Below are positions 24,479 to 35,985 of a DNA stretch of 64,000 nt, in pieces. Every line of letters begins with the position of its first letter. Within the stretch, counting starts at the first letter, position 1. A program made the position numbers and the translations under genes. Source of the stretch: Heterobilharzia americana (lineage: Eukaryota > Platyhelminthes > Trematoda > Strigeidida > Schistosomatidae); the NCBI GenBank assembly GCA_944470555.2, contig OX104134.1, positions 16,223,248-16,287,247 on the forward strand. Reading direction: 5' to 3'. The notes under the pieces are model-generated. The model had not been told where the DNA came from. It did not search any database and was given only the letters and a program-made list of their open reading frames with translations.

Positions 24479-27267
24479 AAGACGTTTTCCTGAACTGATA
24501 ACCTCTGCTGAACAAGTTACACTTATCTACTTCATCTGAACCTAGTATTAGACCAAGTCAAGTTTGCATTTCATCTAGACTGACATTTCTGTCAATCCCC
24601 ATATAAATTAATAGCCAGCTAATTACTCCATTTTTTGGAGTTTACGACCCTTTTCCTGATTGGCTGTATTTATTCTTTGAATTCATTTTTGTGTATGAAT
24701 AATCCTCTCTCAATCAGTGTACTTATTGTTGGCGGAAGTGTACTCCAGTTTTTGACTACATTTTCTGTAGATCGCATTTAGACATGATGAACTCCCACCC
24801 TTGTGAACTGCCACGGTTGACGACTGTTCAGATCAAAATTTCCGTTACATTTCCATCGATATTCCCATGCTGAAACAAACCTCAGTATTTTCTACTGAAC
24901 TGTTGAATCTAGATGTCTTTGTTTATCACTACTACTAGCACTATTACGTATTAAACTAAATTTGATAAAGTGGGCATAATTATGATCACGAAGGTAAGCA
25001 GTATTTCTTTAACTTCAAATATCTTATGATATTTTTTTTCAGTGCTGACTTGACTGTTCAATGCAGTCCTCGCTGTTTGACTGGTCTCCACATATGGAAA
25101 TACTGCTCAAACAAACAAAACACTCGAAATATACTCAATGACCATGTTCAGTTTAGTTCACTAAGCTGTGAGCTGCACCTATAAGGGTTGCCATGAGGTT
25201 GATAGGTGGAGTGGCGTTCGGATCCGTTGCTCACTGGGTAGAACTTGAGTGCCCAGACTAATGAGTCACAGTCTCATTTGTAGCTGGAATAAAACCTGAG
25301 TGGCAGTAGAATGTGAACCAACCAATCTACATTCTAAAATAAACGTAATTTCAAAAGTGCCAAAAATATTCTAGGACTCATTGTTGTTTTGGTGAAAATA
25401 AATCACCTAGGTGAAGCACTATTCAGATAGGTAATGGTCTGATTTTTCACACAATATTCTTTCATAAATCGGTATCACTGAGTAGAACTGACTGCTGTTC
25501 AAGTGAACAGCACATCAAAGTCATACTGAAGGATAAGGGCAAAAAGTGAATCCTAGAGGGACTGTTTATCATTGTAATTTGTACATTACTAATGAAATAT
25601 TTTAACCTCCCATTGAAATATCAATTAGCACAATATGTTTAAGTTCTTCTTCTTCTACTTCTATCTCGTCTTGTTATTGATACGGTCACGTCATCTTTGC
25701 AATTCTCCGGGCAGAATGTTTATCCGACCTCTCAACATATACTACTTATATACATTCTTATCAGTAGCACTCACCACAATACTAATACTACAGCTGGAAG
25801 AACGAACTTATACAAAGTAAAGCTGAATTTATGTTACCAGCGGAAAAGGTGATTTAGCTCAGATTTATTCAGTGTTTACTCGCATCCTGTTTATTTAACT
25901 TGCAAGTGAATGGTTTATCAAACATTGGAAATGAGTTGCATTATAGACACCTCATGCTGTGAGTCACTGTTGTTTACATCAGTAAGTGAAACTGTATATC
26001 ACTTGGCACGACCAAATCTAATTGACCAGGAGTTAAACAGCTGGACTGAATTCTTAATGTAAACATGTGAAAAGTGAATAGATGAAAGCTAGCTTGTTCT
26101 CTAAGAGAAAAAATAGGATGCTTTGAAAGTGAACAATCGATTTGGGTAATTTTCCAATTCTTATTTCTGCTGATCGTTCATATCACAGCAGTTTGTAATG
26201 TCTGCATCAATAATGAAAGCATCCGTTTCATAGGCATGCTAACTGACCTTGGATGGGACCTTGTGGTGCGGTAGGTTTATAATTGATAGTCATGATATTG
26301 TCGACCTATATATTTATCATCTGGGTCAAAGGAATAGCCGGTTTATCAAACTTTATTTCACTCACAATCATGCAACAAAATTTCTAACTGTTCGGTAAAT
26401 TAGAAAGATGTTCTGGAAGAGTTATTTATAAACCTGAGCTGTAGTCATCATTTCAAATGTTAATTGGATGATAGTGTAGGATATCACCGCCCAAGAGAAT
26501 ATCAGATTGAAGTATCACACCTACCGGGAAATGCTCATCACGAGCCAAGAATATTCCAAACCCTTTCAGACAGAAACATGCAATCCTTTGTTTTCTATAA
26601 GAAAATATTAGCTACCAACTAGTGGAAATCGACTAAGACCTCTGTTTCTCTTCGTCATCTAACCTTCAACGAAGAATGTCTCATACAAGCTGTAACTACT
26701 GATGAAGTTCGAGTATTTCCAACTTTGATATGCAAGAATAAAAACACTGTTCTCAACTAATCACACACGCATTACAGAATGTCTTCTATGCTTACGTACA
26801 ATGTGTTTCTCCAGTTGATAGTGAATATTATCTTTGCACTTAAGACTTTTACTTAATAGATTGATGGCTATACAAGTCTAGATATATTGATCTACTGCAT
26901 ATTTTTTTATTTATTGGTCACCAATGAACTCGAAGTGCATTATCGATGTTTTTTCAAGTGCTTGAAACGAACACCTATCCTGCTCAACTTGTTCACTTCA
27001 TTTCTTTTAGTGAAATGAAGAAAGCCTACTGTACGTTCTGATCCGCAGATCCATAAATATTACAACCTACTGGCGATTACTATTGTTATTATTATGGGAT
27101 ATCAGTTCCGTACAGGTTGCACATAATGCTTGCTGATGAGAGCCAGCAAGCACGAAACCTAGATCCAGAGATTCCTACCGATTGCCTCTAACCAATTAAC
27201 GTCTACTAATGTGAATAAAATTTGATGAACCAGTGAACTAATATCTAAATTAGATGGATTCTGTAGT
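24479..27267. other. Unassigned interval with one dispersed-repeat fragment
   Basis: Apart from the fragment at 25,640-25,800, nothing is recognisable. Confidence 0.45.
25640..25800 (+). repeat. Dispersed repeat fragment shared with 46.9-47.1 kb
   Basis: Blocks TTCTTCTTCTACTTCT, GGGCAGAATG and CTCAACATATACTACTT, then CATTCTTATCAG, recur in the same order on the minus strand at 47,110-46,950. The right copy is longer in the middle. The family is unknown to me; possibly the 3' region of a retrotransposon. Confidence 0.6.
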
Positions 27268-27377
27268 GATACTGGGTGTGAATGAAGATGAAATGAAGAT
27301 CTGGGCCGTGGTAGGATTCGAACCAGCGATCACCAGATTTCTGACTCAGTGCTCTACCAACGGAGCTACGAGAGCGT
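27268..27377 (-). mobile_element. tRNA-headed SINE, copy 1
   Basis: The minus strand reads a tRNA-like head: CTCGTAGCTCCGTTGGTAGA (box A region), then CACTGAGTCAG, then GGTTCGAATCC (a perfect box B) and the acceptor-like ACCACGGCCCAG. It is followed by the family tail TCTTCATTTCATCTTCATTC and CACCCAGTATCAC. The acceptor arms do not pair well and a tail follows, so it is a tRNA-derived retroposon rather than a functional tRNA gene. It is probably transcribed by Pol III from the internal boxes when active. Confidence 0.82.
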
Positions 27378-30300
27378 GGTGCTGATCAGATTGTTTACTT
27401 CACTTCAATCACCAAGATCTTTACCCGACTGCCATGGGAATTCGTGACGCGTTACTATTGCTTGGCCGTACTCACAATGGTATCAGATATTTGTAGCATA
27501 CCATTTGTCTCAGCTTGTTTCTGAAAGAATAAAGCTTCGATATTTAACTTTCAATGGATTAATGATCGCATGCAGTTCTTCCTTCACTATGAAGTTGAAT
27601 AGAACAAGAACAATAGCTGAAGCAGAATAATACACCTTCATCTTTATTTTTCTGATTCTTGTCAGCTGCTTACAACCTAATCAGTACCAAAAAGGGTATA
27701 TTGCAGAAGTATTCACATACTTTTATCAAGTTGATAAGAAGGTATTCATGAAACAAAAAGTAGGAAGCAGCATTGATTCAGAATTATTCAGCACAGCAAC
27801 ACAGTGGGCAATCATCATCATCTCAGAATCCTAAAGAGGTTGAGTATTTATAGGACGATTAGGTGAATATGCTTGAAAGTCATTCAGAATTCGAGGAAAA
27901 CAACAAATAACTAGATATGGTAGAGTGGTATCATATATTACATAACTGTAAGGAGCCGGAAATGTTCACACTAGTTGGAAGTCGAAGATGAACAATGTCC
28001 AGGTAGAAGAAAAAATTAAGTTTTTAAACAACTGAAGAGGAGATATGTAAAAATGACAGAATCAGGTTTTGGGTGCATTTGGTTTGGCAAACTGTACTCT
28101 TTAGGTCAGTTAGAGATTGACGTCTGTATTAGCCTTTTGAATACATAAATTAGACTTCAGTCTTCTAATGAAAATGTCTTCGGCAAGTTGTAATACTTTC
28201 AGGTTTTCTGATTACTTTAAATGATTCAAGACTGACTACACTGTGTTCAACAGATGACGGGAAATCCTGCGATTGGGTGTCTTTCAGCCTCAAGATCTTA
28301 GGGATATGTTAGGAACTGTGAACAAGAATCCTTCTGTCTGTTTCTTTTAATGTATGTGCTTTGATAAAAAACATGCGGATATTTTTCCTTGAATGCTTTC
28401 ATATTGATAATGTATGGTTGTGGGCAACTGAGGACAACCCTGAAATAAAGATGAGCTCGCATTAATCTTCTCACGTTCTTCTTGGTCTCTTCAATTTATT
28501 CAATTATCTATAAAACTAGTCTTAAGTAAACAAGAATCTGTTTGAAAGTTACACTCTGATCACCATTACTGTGAATATTTTTTTCATTGATCAGATAATT
28601 TTTATGCAAAACAGCAAGATTATCAAGAATATTTTACCTAATTCACCAAGAATCATATGGTCTTACCGAGAATTTCGTTCGCTTTTAGTCCTATATTCAA
28701 TGATTTATGCGTACTGAAAAAGTGACTTTGCCAAAATGAGTTATGTTATTAAAAACTAGACGCACAGTGTCCTCATCATTATTGTATAATCAGCTTCTAT
28801 TTAAAAATTGACAGAGAGTATTGACAAAATTATGACAAGCTTACAGTCACTGTATTTGTAGGAAAGATCATCAGTGTTGGCTTTTTAGCTGCATTGTAAC
28901 CTGGCTTCTTTCAATGCATTATATTTTAGTATTCAAAACATTCGCTGGTCCATTGTCTACTCGTCTAACTTTCTCCAAAGATACCACATTATATACTATT
29001 TAAATTCATTTTCATCAGTACCATACACTTCAAAATGAATTGTTCAATTGGTTTTGACTGATACTGCAGTCAAAAGGGTAAAACTCAGCTAATTTCCCCC
29101 CTGTACTTTGTTACAACGTAGTATGACATGGCCTAGACAACATATGAGTAGGAGGGTGGATCAAAAGAGGCACGAACAAAGACTGATGTCAGAAAAAAGA
29201 GCACAGCAAAATACTTTTCTCATAATTAATGAGATAAATAACTGGAATATAAAGATTTCGCCAGTTTATACAATGAAAGCTGCTTTCTTGTAAACTCGCA
29301 CCTTTGCCTTTGATAAATTTCATTTAAACTATTATCCTTACAAAAAATATTGGGTAAGACGATGAGTCTTGAAGTGTCAACTATGGTCGGATGTTCGACA
29401 ACTCAAACCGGAGGGCAGTCGCCCAAGTTCCTGTTCGCTGAATAGACAACGAATACAGCATCCAGAATCACACAGAATGGTAGTAAGCACATTGCCATAA
29501 ATGTTACAATGAAACTATTGCTGACTATTTTCCAAAATGTAAAATGTGAGTGAAAACTACCCTAATTTTCTTTAATGACACATATTTGTTTGTATGCATA
29601 GCCTTCAATGTCAGTGTGTCATCAAGGATACTGGCTGATTAGCATCAATCCTATCTTGAAATATGTTTCTAGACCCCAACAACTTACATCTCACTCCTTT
29701 ACCTGTCTAAACTCATTAATCTGAATGTATGGAAGCCTACATAGATCAAAGTAATGCAGCATACGATAAATGCTGTTGTTAATGCGGGCTATTTGGATTT
29801 ATTTACTTAACGTTTACGCTGAAAATGTGTGTGGGTTTCTTTGTTTGTCTGTACTGTGTTTAAATGACACTTGATTGGGTGTGACTTTTGAATTGCACTA
29901 TACCGTTAATACATTCTTCATTATCGTCACCTGCTTTTTTCTCGTGTTACGTCATCTGATCCTAGTGGATCACCAAATTTGGAGCGCTGGGAATGCGTAA
30001 ATGTATTTTGACTTGCCTACAGATACTTGACTTTAGGTTCAAATTGGCAACAATACTCAGAATGTATATAGCTTAGAATTGATTACGTTGTTTGGTCAGA
30101 ATGTAAGGTGCATCCGCCTACCGCAGGAGACAATGATTCTCCGACAGATGACCACCATCTGAAAGACATAAAACATGGAAGCAATCAGGTGGGTTACAAC
30201 TTAACAACCACATTAAGACACACGCTCATCTAGCTACTAAACTTGAAAATGGGCTCTGCTCAGACGGACAAACCTTACACGATTTCCACTTGAAATATCA

Positions 30301-30515
30301 GTCAATAATTTATTCATAACAAATATAATTGGTTCAATGGGTTGAAGGCTTAATTTCACTGGAGTTTTCAGTTGTTATAAACTGAATACATTTTCAATAT
30401 CGCTTCTGTGTCATCTTGTCTGCTGTATTGAAATTGGCCTTAAATGGTTTGACCAGTTAAAGCGATAAACTTTTAGGCCTCGGAGCAGTTACACACAGAC
30501 ATTTGCCAAAAGGAA
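27378..30515. other. Unassigned interval
   Basis: No gene, RNA or repeat recognised. Confidence 0.45.
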
Positions 30516-30725
30516 TCGACTGGTAATGACTAATAGTAGAATCCAGGACACCCATCTCATCCTTTTTGAGACTCTTCAGCTGAAAGTAGCCACACTCCAG
30601 TGAGTGGTGTTGTTATCACTAGGACTCGAACCTCTTACTCATCGCTTGAAACGTCAAAGCGCTATCCAGTAGACCACTGAGGTACGATACCCACCTCTTT
30701 TGTAGTGGGTATCATTTATTATTAT
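30516..30725 (-). mobile_element. Smα-like tRNA/hammerhead retroposon S1
   Basis: The minus strand has a tRNA-like head (GTGGGTATCGTACCTCAGTG at the 5' side; box B GGTTCGAGTCC) and then CACCACTCACTGGAGTGTGG. A hammerhead module follows (30,590-30,537): CTGAAGA, stem II GTCTC...GGAT, GAGA in place of GAAA, GGGTGTC and CTGGATTC. This order is that of the Smα repeats of Schistosoma mansoni, which are known to encode hammerhead ribozymes. The GAAA to GAGA change predicts loss of activity. Confidence 0.83.
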
Positions 30726-31545
30726 TTGTAAATACTTGTAATTTCTCGTTGTTATTTGGGATTGAATTGACCAAACCTTGTTGGCATACAGGCGGATGCC
30801 TTGATATTGCCTGATTATTGATTATATTATAGTGTGCTTGTTATTGTGGTTCCCACTTTCTTAGAAACAACTTACAGTACAAAGTGACGTCATTGAAGGC
30901 TTTGAGACAATCGTAAATGATCTTAGAAGGGTACTTTCTACCATATGATGAAATAACTGGTAATTACGTACGTGGAACACTTCATTTTCATTAAGTAAAC
31001 AACGGCGGTATATCGCGCTTATCATCATCATTCCTGTTTTGATTGTTGTTTATGTTTTTGTTACACTATATATAAAAACAGTTTGATGGTGTTATGCACT
31101 GGCTTTATCATGATAAACAACTCGACTGTACCCATTTCTGGTAATTGTTACTCAATTCAGATCACTTCCTTCGCTATACAATGCGCTTTTACACATATGT
31201 TACTGAATCTCCACCAATGGTATTGCCTGTGTGTTTATCACACAATCTGTTGTAACGACTGATGCGGTGGCGAATTCGATTCGTCACTGTAGGAACTAAT
31301 AAGAATTTTTAGTGGCATTCATCAGGTACTGACATCAGTTGAAAAAATCATTAGAAACTAGGGAGCGCTAAACATTTATTTCGTCCTAGTGCAAGACTCC
31401 TGACCAGTGAGCATCCATGATCCTATAATAACCTAGTCTTTCATTTCACCTTCAATCATCGCTCAGTATTATTCAGTCTCTTCTACTTGTGCTCATAACA
31501 TAATTGACTGTATAACTCAAAAACTCAATTGAACGAAAATTTGTT

Positions 31546-31682
31546 TGACTCTACAAGCCACCCTACCAACTACTTAAGTAACCTATTACAGCCCTATGTC
31601 TTATGGAAAAACCCCTTTTTCAGCTGAAATAAAAAAACTAGTTGCTTTTTTTCGATCGTTGCTAGGCTGGCCTTTAAAGTCA
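31546..31682. repeat. Palindromic MITE-like element, copy 4
   Basis: The left end TGACTCTACAAGCCACCCTA and the right end TAGGCTGGCCTTTAAAGTCA are inverted copies, with an AT-rich centre. Confidence 0.85.
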
Positions 31683-32225
31683 CAGCTGAATTGTGTGCCT
31701 GCCGGCTCAAGGCGTTGATCAATATCATTTGACAGTCAATCAAGTCTACATGCAAAAAGAAGGAAAATGCCATAGGACTAACGGACATCAGTCTTTGTCT
31801 AAAGCTAGTGGACAATAGATTAACTGAGCAATGAAATAAAAATTAAATATTTTCAAACTGTCGACCGCAAAAACCCATTTTTATTCACACAACTGTGGTA
31901 AATGATGATTGGTTGACAGACAAACGTCCTTCAGCTTTCTTTTCATACCTTGAACTTTCTTCTCTGTCCATGCACTTTTAGCGGTTTCACTTTAAAGTGC
32001 AACCGCTATGCAGGTCAATGAAAAGAAATCAACATTGTTAATGAGACTTCCTGAGACTGGCAGATGGGTATTAGTGTGACAGAGAGATTCACGTTCGAAG
32101 AAACTCTTGGTCTAAGTAGAATTTCAACAATGGTTTTTTGTCCCATTTAAAAATATATCATTCACATCATTCAGTAAAAACAATTATGGTGCTTATATTC
32201 TTCGGTAGCTGCAAATATTTTTGAG

Positions 32226-32360
32226 AGACTAAAAACGTCACGCTAACGACTACTGAAGTAATCAGTTAAGTACTTCTATTTTTGCTGGATGGGTAGTTTT
32301 CCGAAAATGAAGAAACTTATTGGTTGTGTTCTGAAGTTGTCAGGGTGACCTTCAAAGTCA
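32226..32360. repeat. Palindromic MITE-like element, copy 5
   Basis: The right end AGTTGTCAGGGTGACC then TTCAAAGTCA is clear. The left end is shortened to ACGTCACGCTAACGACTACT. Confidence 0.7.
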
Positions 32361-32645
32361 CCAGTATTTTTGATGAAGTGCAGCAGTTCATTAAGCTGAG
32401 ATAAATAAAAACTATTCATTATAAAGTAATTCACTGCGTATATTTTTGACTGGTACATCATGATGCTGAGGAAGGGAAAAATGGAAAAAATACAATGAAA
32501 AGCAACACAAATGTTGTAGAGTGCTTACACACGTTGTTTCTCACACGTATGACTTGAGAGGTGACTTTAAACAATTACTGAAATACATCAAGTTGTTATT
32601 CATCGTAGACTGACATCAGTTAAAGGAACAAAGAAAACCTGGGAG

Positions 32646-32690
32646 CACTGGACAGCTGTTTTGTCCTAGTATGGGACTCCTCAGCAGTGC
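32646..32690 (-). ncRNA. Hammerhead ribozyme-like module, left arm of T2 (core mutated)
   Basis: Minus strand: stem I GCACTG, core CTGAGGA, stem II GTCC with loop CATACTA and GGAC, then AAAA where GAAA is expected, minimal stem III CAGCTG, TC, and stem I return CAGTGC. All three stems pair perfectly. The G12 to A change should abolish or strongly reduce cleavage. Confidence 0.75.
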
Positions 32691-32762
32691 CGACCGACCC
32701 AGTGTGTGCTGACCTCTGAACCTGAAGGTCAGTAGTTCGGTCCTTGGCGGGGTCGTGGGTGC

Positions 32763-32808
32763 GCACTGCTGAGGAGTCCCATAATAGGACGAAACAGATG
32801 TCTAGTGT
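32763..32808 (+). ncRNA. Hammerhead ribozyme, right arm of T2 (core intact)
   Basis: Stem I GCACTG (32,763-768) is followed by core CTGAGGA (769-775) and stem II GTCC/GGAC around loop CATAATA (776-790). Then come GAAA (791-794), a short stem III CAGATG (795-800), TC (801-802) and the stem I return TAGTGT (803-808), which pairs with two G-U wobbles. Every catalytic position of the CUGANGA...GAAA...UH consensus is present. Predicted cleavage is after C802. Stem III is minimal and has one mismatch, as expected for schistosome-type ribozymes. Activity is inferred. Confidence 0.78.
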
Positions 32809-33046
32809 CCCTAGGTTTCCTTTGTTCCTCCAGTTGATGTCAAACCACGATGAATAACAACTTGAAAAGATTATTAGTCACTTCAGTAGATGGCTTTTAA
32901 AGTGACTCGAGTTTAGTCGCGTTGACTGTCGTGTTTTCACACACTAAATCACGTGCTGAGTCACAAAAATACTTTGTCTGGAAGAATGTCCATTAAATAG
33001 GTCAATTAACTTGTGGTTCGACTGAAGGTTAGGGCAACCATAAGGG

Positions 33047-33181
33047 TGACTTTAAAGGCGACCCTAGCAACGATCGAATCAATCAATTAGGTCTTTCGTT
33101 TCGGCTAGAAAGGTAGATTTTTATGAAATGGAGTGGTCCGATTGGTTATTTCAGTTGCTGCTAGGGCGCCTGTCAAAGTAA
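33047..33181. repeat. Palindromic MITE-like element, copy 6
   Basis: The left end is TGACTTTAAAGGCGACCCTA and the right end is CTAGGGCGCCTGTCAAAGTA. GCAACGATCGAATCAATCAA and its inverted TTGGTTATTTCAGTTGC extend the stem. Confidence 0.88.
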
Positions 33182-33220
33182 CTCGAAGATTGAAAGAATA
33201 AACAAACTACTAAAAAGGGT

Positions 33221-33356
33221 TGACTTCAAAGGCCACGCTAGCAACTACTGAGACAATCAATTACTTTCCTCCATTTCATGAAAAACTACTTTTCTGTACG
33301 TAATATCGAAATCTGGTTGGTTATTTTAGTAGTGGTAGGGTGACCTTTAAGGTCCA
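33221..33356. repeat. Palindromic MITE-like element, copy 7
   Basis: The left end is TGACTTCAAAGGCCACGCTA and the right end is TAGGGTGACCTTTAAGGTCCA. It lies 39 bases after copy 6 in the same layout. Confidence 0.87.
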
Positions 33357-34994
33357 CCTTAGAACGCACTAACACTTACGGTCCATACAATTGTAACAAT
33401 ATGATGTGTTGAAGAAACTTTGCTTTTTGGAAGAAGTTGAGTTCCAACTAAGATTTTCGAAAAACACTAGGATTATATTAAAACCTAGATAACCTTGAGT
33501 TTTACCCTGAAGATAGCTTTATGTTTATCTAGGCGCCAAATGCCTGTTTAGTAAACTAATTGGCACAGAATCACTTTTATTTGAGTACAAAGTGTTTGTG
33601 TATACCTCAGTGAATCTGAACTCATTATTTGACACAAAAATGTCATTAAAATGGTGGCTGGAAGTCATCACAAAAACGTGATAGCTGGTGAAGCAAACAC
33701 CATAAAAGAAAATACGGCCATAAGGGGATTCAGATAATTTGTGACATGAATTGTATTCTGTATTGGTTTATGGTTATGCATAGGTAAACCATTTAACTCA
33801 CAGTAATTACTGATAATGGTTACCACTCAAATCCAGTCAACGACGGGAAACCATAAGAAATTATATCGTTAGATCATCCATCATTGTAGACAGAAAAGTG
33901 GTATAAAGCATAGGTTATCACCTCAGGAGAGTTTTGACTCTTCATCAGTTAACAGATTATGTACAGACTTTATCTTTTCAAAATTCAAAACTATATGATT
34001 GGATCTTACTTCCCTCATAAGTACTACATTGTTCAAGAATATATGAAATGCCAGTAAACTTTTTAAACACACCTGCTTGCAACTATTTTGACTAGTCAAC
34101 ATTGTCTAACCCGTAAAGGTAATACGTTATCAGGCAAGTGAGTGACATTTTTTCCTGATCTAGTTACACAGCCTGTCTTCAGTATTTTAAATACTAGGCG
34201 ATAAATACCATTTTTTGTTGCATCTAGGACAGAGTAAACAGCAGAGATAACTGAGCGTTTTTCGACGAATATTCACCGGTAATAAGCACAGTCCCAGCAG
34301 TAGTAATATGCATCCAATGTTTCAAGTAGAGAACATAACACACCTTCTAGGTAAGGTCAGTGTTTACCTGTCTCCATTTTTGTAAAGTGATTGAAGCCAG
34401 TCATCTTTAGTACTATTAAAGATGAAGTTATTTTTGGAAAAGAAGCAGATCCATTGGAGTATGTTGCGAAAATTGGAGGGATCTCGGAGATAGCCATTCA
34501 CCTTCATAAAAGATATCTGAGATTTTGTAAGAGCAACAGTGATCGTAACAATCTTCATATTTTGTTCATTGTGTAATCGAAATGAGTCATACCTGGGAAT
34601 ATGTGTCTAGTTTCACTGCCCTTCGATCGTTGGCATATTGAACAAAATGGTCCCCATAGGCTCAAACACCCGCTTGTTTATTGACATCTGTTGGCCTTAC
34701 CGTAGACCTCACAATTCATCCTATGAACAAATACGAAACAGGCTTTGCATAGTCGTATACTTTAAATTCCGCCTATGAAAAAACTCAAAGTGCCATCCAG
34801 ACTTAACTGTCACAAAAACTGGAGAAATATTTTGCGACTAATTTATCTGAATTTACAATTTTGAAGCATCCCAACAAGTGTTGTTCTGGTCACAGTTTGG
34901 CATAACTTTTGCAATTCGTCCTGTTGTTTCTTGTAGCTTAGATTAACTATATTGTTCGGCATGCGATACCGTTCAAAGTAAATCGTAATTAAGT
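33357..34994. other. Unassigned interval
   Basis: No gene recognised. A small perfect hairpin, TCATCTTTA/TAAAGATGA with a 7-base loop, is at 34,401-34,425; it has no terminator or ncRNA context that I can name. Confidence 0.45.
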
Positions 34995-35136
34995 CTAACT
35001 CTAAGGATCACCACAACAACTACTAAAATTGTCGATTTGTTTTCCTCATTCTACCAGAAAAAAAACTACTGTTAAAGCCGAAACAAACAAATCCAAACGG
35101 TTATTTCAGCTGTTGCTGGGGTGGCTTTTGAAGTCA
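34995..35136. repeat. Palindromic MITE-like element, copy 8
   Basis: The right end TTGCTGGGGTGGCTTTTGAA then GTCA is good. The left end TAACTCTAAGGATCACCACA is diverged. Confidence 0.75.
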
Positions 35137-35148
35137 CTCCAAAACGAG

Positions 35149-35284
35149 TGACTTCATAGTCATCCTAACAACCACTAAGGTAAACAATCAAAGTTCTTGA
35201 TCTTACTTAAAACCTACCTTTCTAGTCAGATAAAGAAACCTAGTTGGTTATTTTAGTCGATACTAGGCTGGCCTTAAAAGCAGT
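35149..35284. repeat. Palindromic MITE-like element, copy 9
   Basis: The left end is TGACTTCATAGTCATCCTAA and the right end is ACTAGGCTGGCCTTAAAAGCA. It follows copy 8 with only 12 bases between. Confidence 0.8.
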
Positions 35285-35403
35285 TTATGTTTTGTAGGCA
35301 AGTATTATGAAACATGAGACAATTCGCTAAAACAAAGTTGTCTACTTTCCTTCACATCAATTCATCACAATTGTTGACCTAAGCACATATTTAATCAAAC
35401 GTA

Positions 35404-35985
35404 AGTGGGTACTGTTCTTTTAGGTATCCGTAGGATTGCTCGCGTTTGGTGGAATAACCGTCGCATGAGCAATGTTGAAGTCACGCTAAGGATACTTGGC
35501 AAGATAGACAGGTCGACTGATGATGTTGTGAACCTTGGTCGACTAAGATGGCTTGGACATGTGTTGTGTATACCGAGTTACCATCTATCTCGAAGTGCCT
35601 CGGTAGGGGAGGTTGGATTAGGTTGGAAAAGGGTTCAAAGTGTTCACGTGGGGACGTGGTACCAGTCCATGAAGTCTCTTACTGTTGGTCTGACCCTTGT
35701 TGAGAGATGTGGACTGCCCAGCTGAGGTTCCCGAAGCGAGAGGAATCAGCGGTTGAGAACTCTTGGTGATATGGCTTAAAAAAATTGAGCAGATATATTC
35801 ACTCTTTGACCTCTTCTAACGCTTGAATATTCTCACTAACTACTATCTTCAAATCGTTTATTCTCTCATACAACTTCCTCTACTTCGATATCAGTCTTTT
35901 TCTATCTACTTTTTCTTTGTATACTACTGTGAAATGTGGCAACTTGAACAGATACACCTGTGTGTGAGGTTCTAGGTCGATTTTG
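35404..35985 (+). pseudogene. 3' end of a second non-LTR retrotransposon family (fragment)
   Basis: A frame at 35,405-35,725 reads RLRWLGHVL, then GWKRVQSVHVGTWYQSMKSL and an LVERCGLPS ending. It continues out of frame as a WGP-type/ESAVENSW-like stretch with LGDMA. The WLGHVLR...TW.QSMK pattern is the C-terminal end of RTE-type retrotransposon proteins (SR2-like in schistosomes), and is distinct from copies A-F. A pyrimidine-rich 3' UTR follows, with TATCAGTCTTTTTCTATC and TTGTATACTACTG blocks that recur at 61.2 kb. There is no RT core and no upstream part, so it is a 5'-truncated, frameshifted relic. The clade assignment is from memory of the family pattern. Confidence 0.72.

Larger units (their letters stand above)
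32589..32864. mobile_element. Hammerhead inverted-repeat element T2 (102-base arms)
   Basis: The left arm (32,589-32,690) and right arm (32,763-32,864) are inverted copies over their whole length, from CAAGTTGTTATTCATCG to GGGACTCCTCAGCAGTGC. The 72-base spacer resembles part of a tRNA, with AGTTCGGTCC near box B and GGCGGGGTCGTGG after it. Each arm holds a hammerhead module pointing outward. The palindrome and motifs are directly visible; mobility and transcription are inferred. It is the best preserved member of its family in the window. Confidence 0.88.

Noticed and set aside
27304..27376. Functional tRNA gene on the minus strand
   Set aside because: Boxes A and B are good, but the acceptor stem does not pair and a SINE tail shared with other copies follows, so it is a tRNA-derived retroposon.
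34401..34425. Perfect 9-bp hairpin as a terminator or ncRNA
   Set aside because: An isolated small hairpin in a eukaryotic AT-rich region, with no T-run or promoter context.
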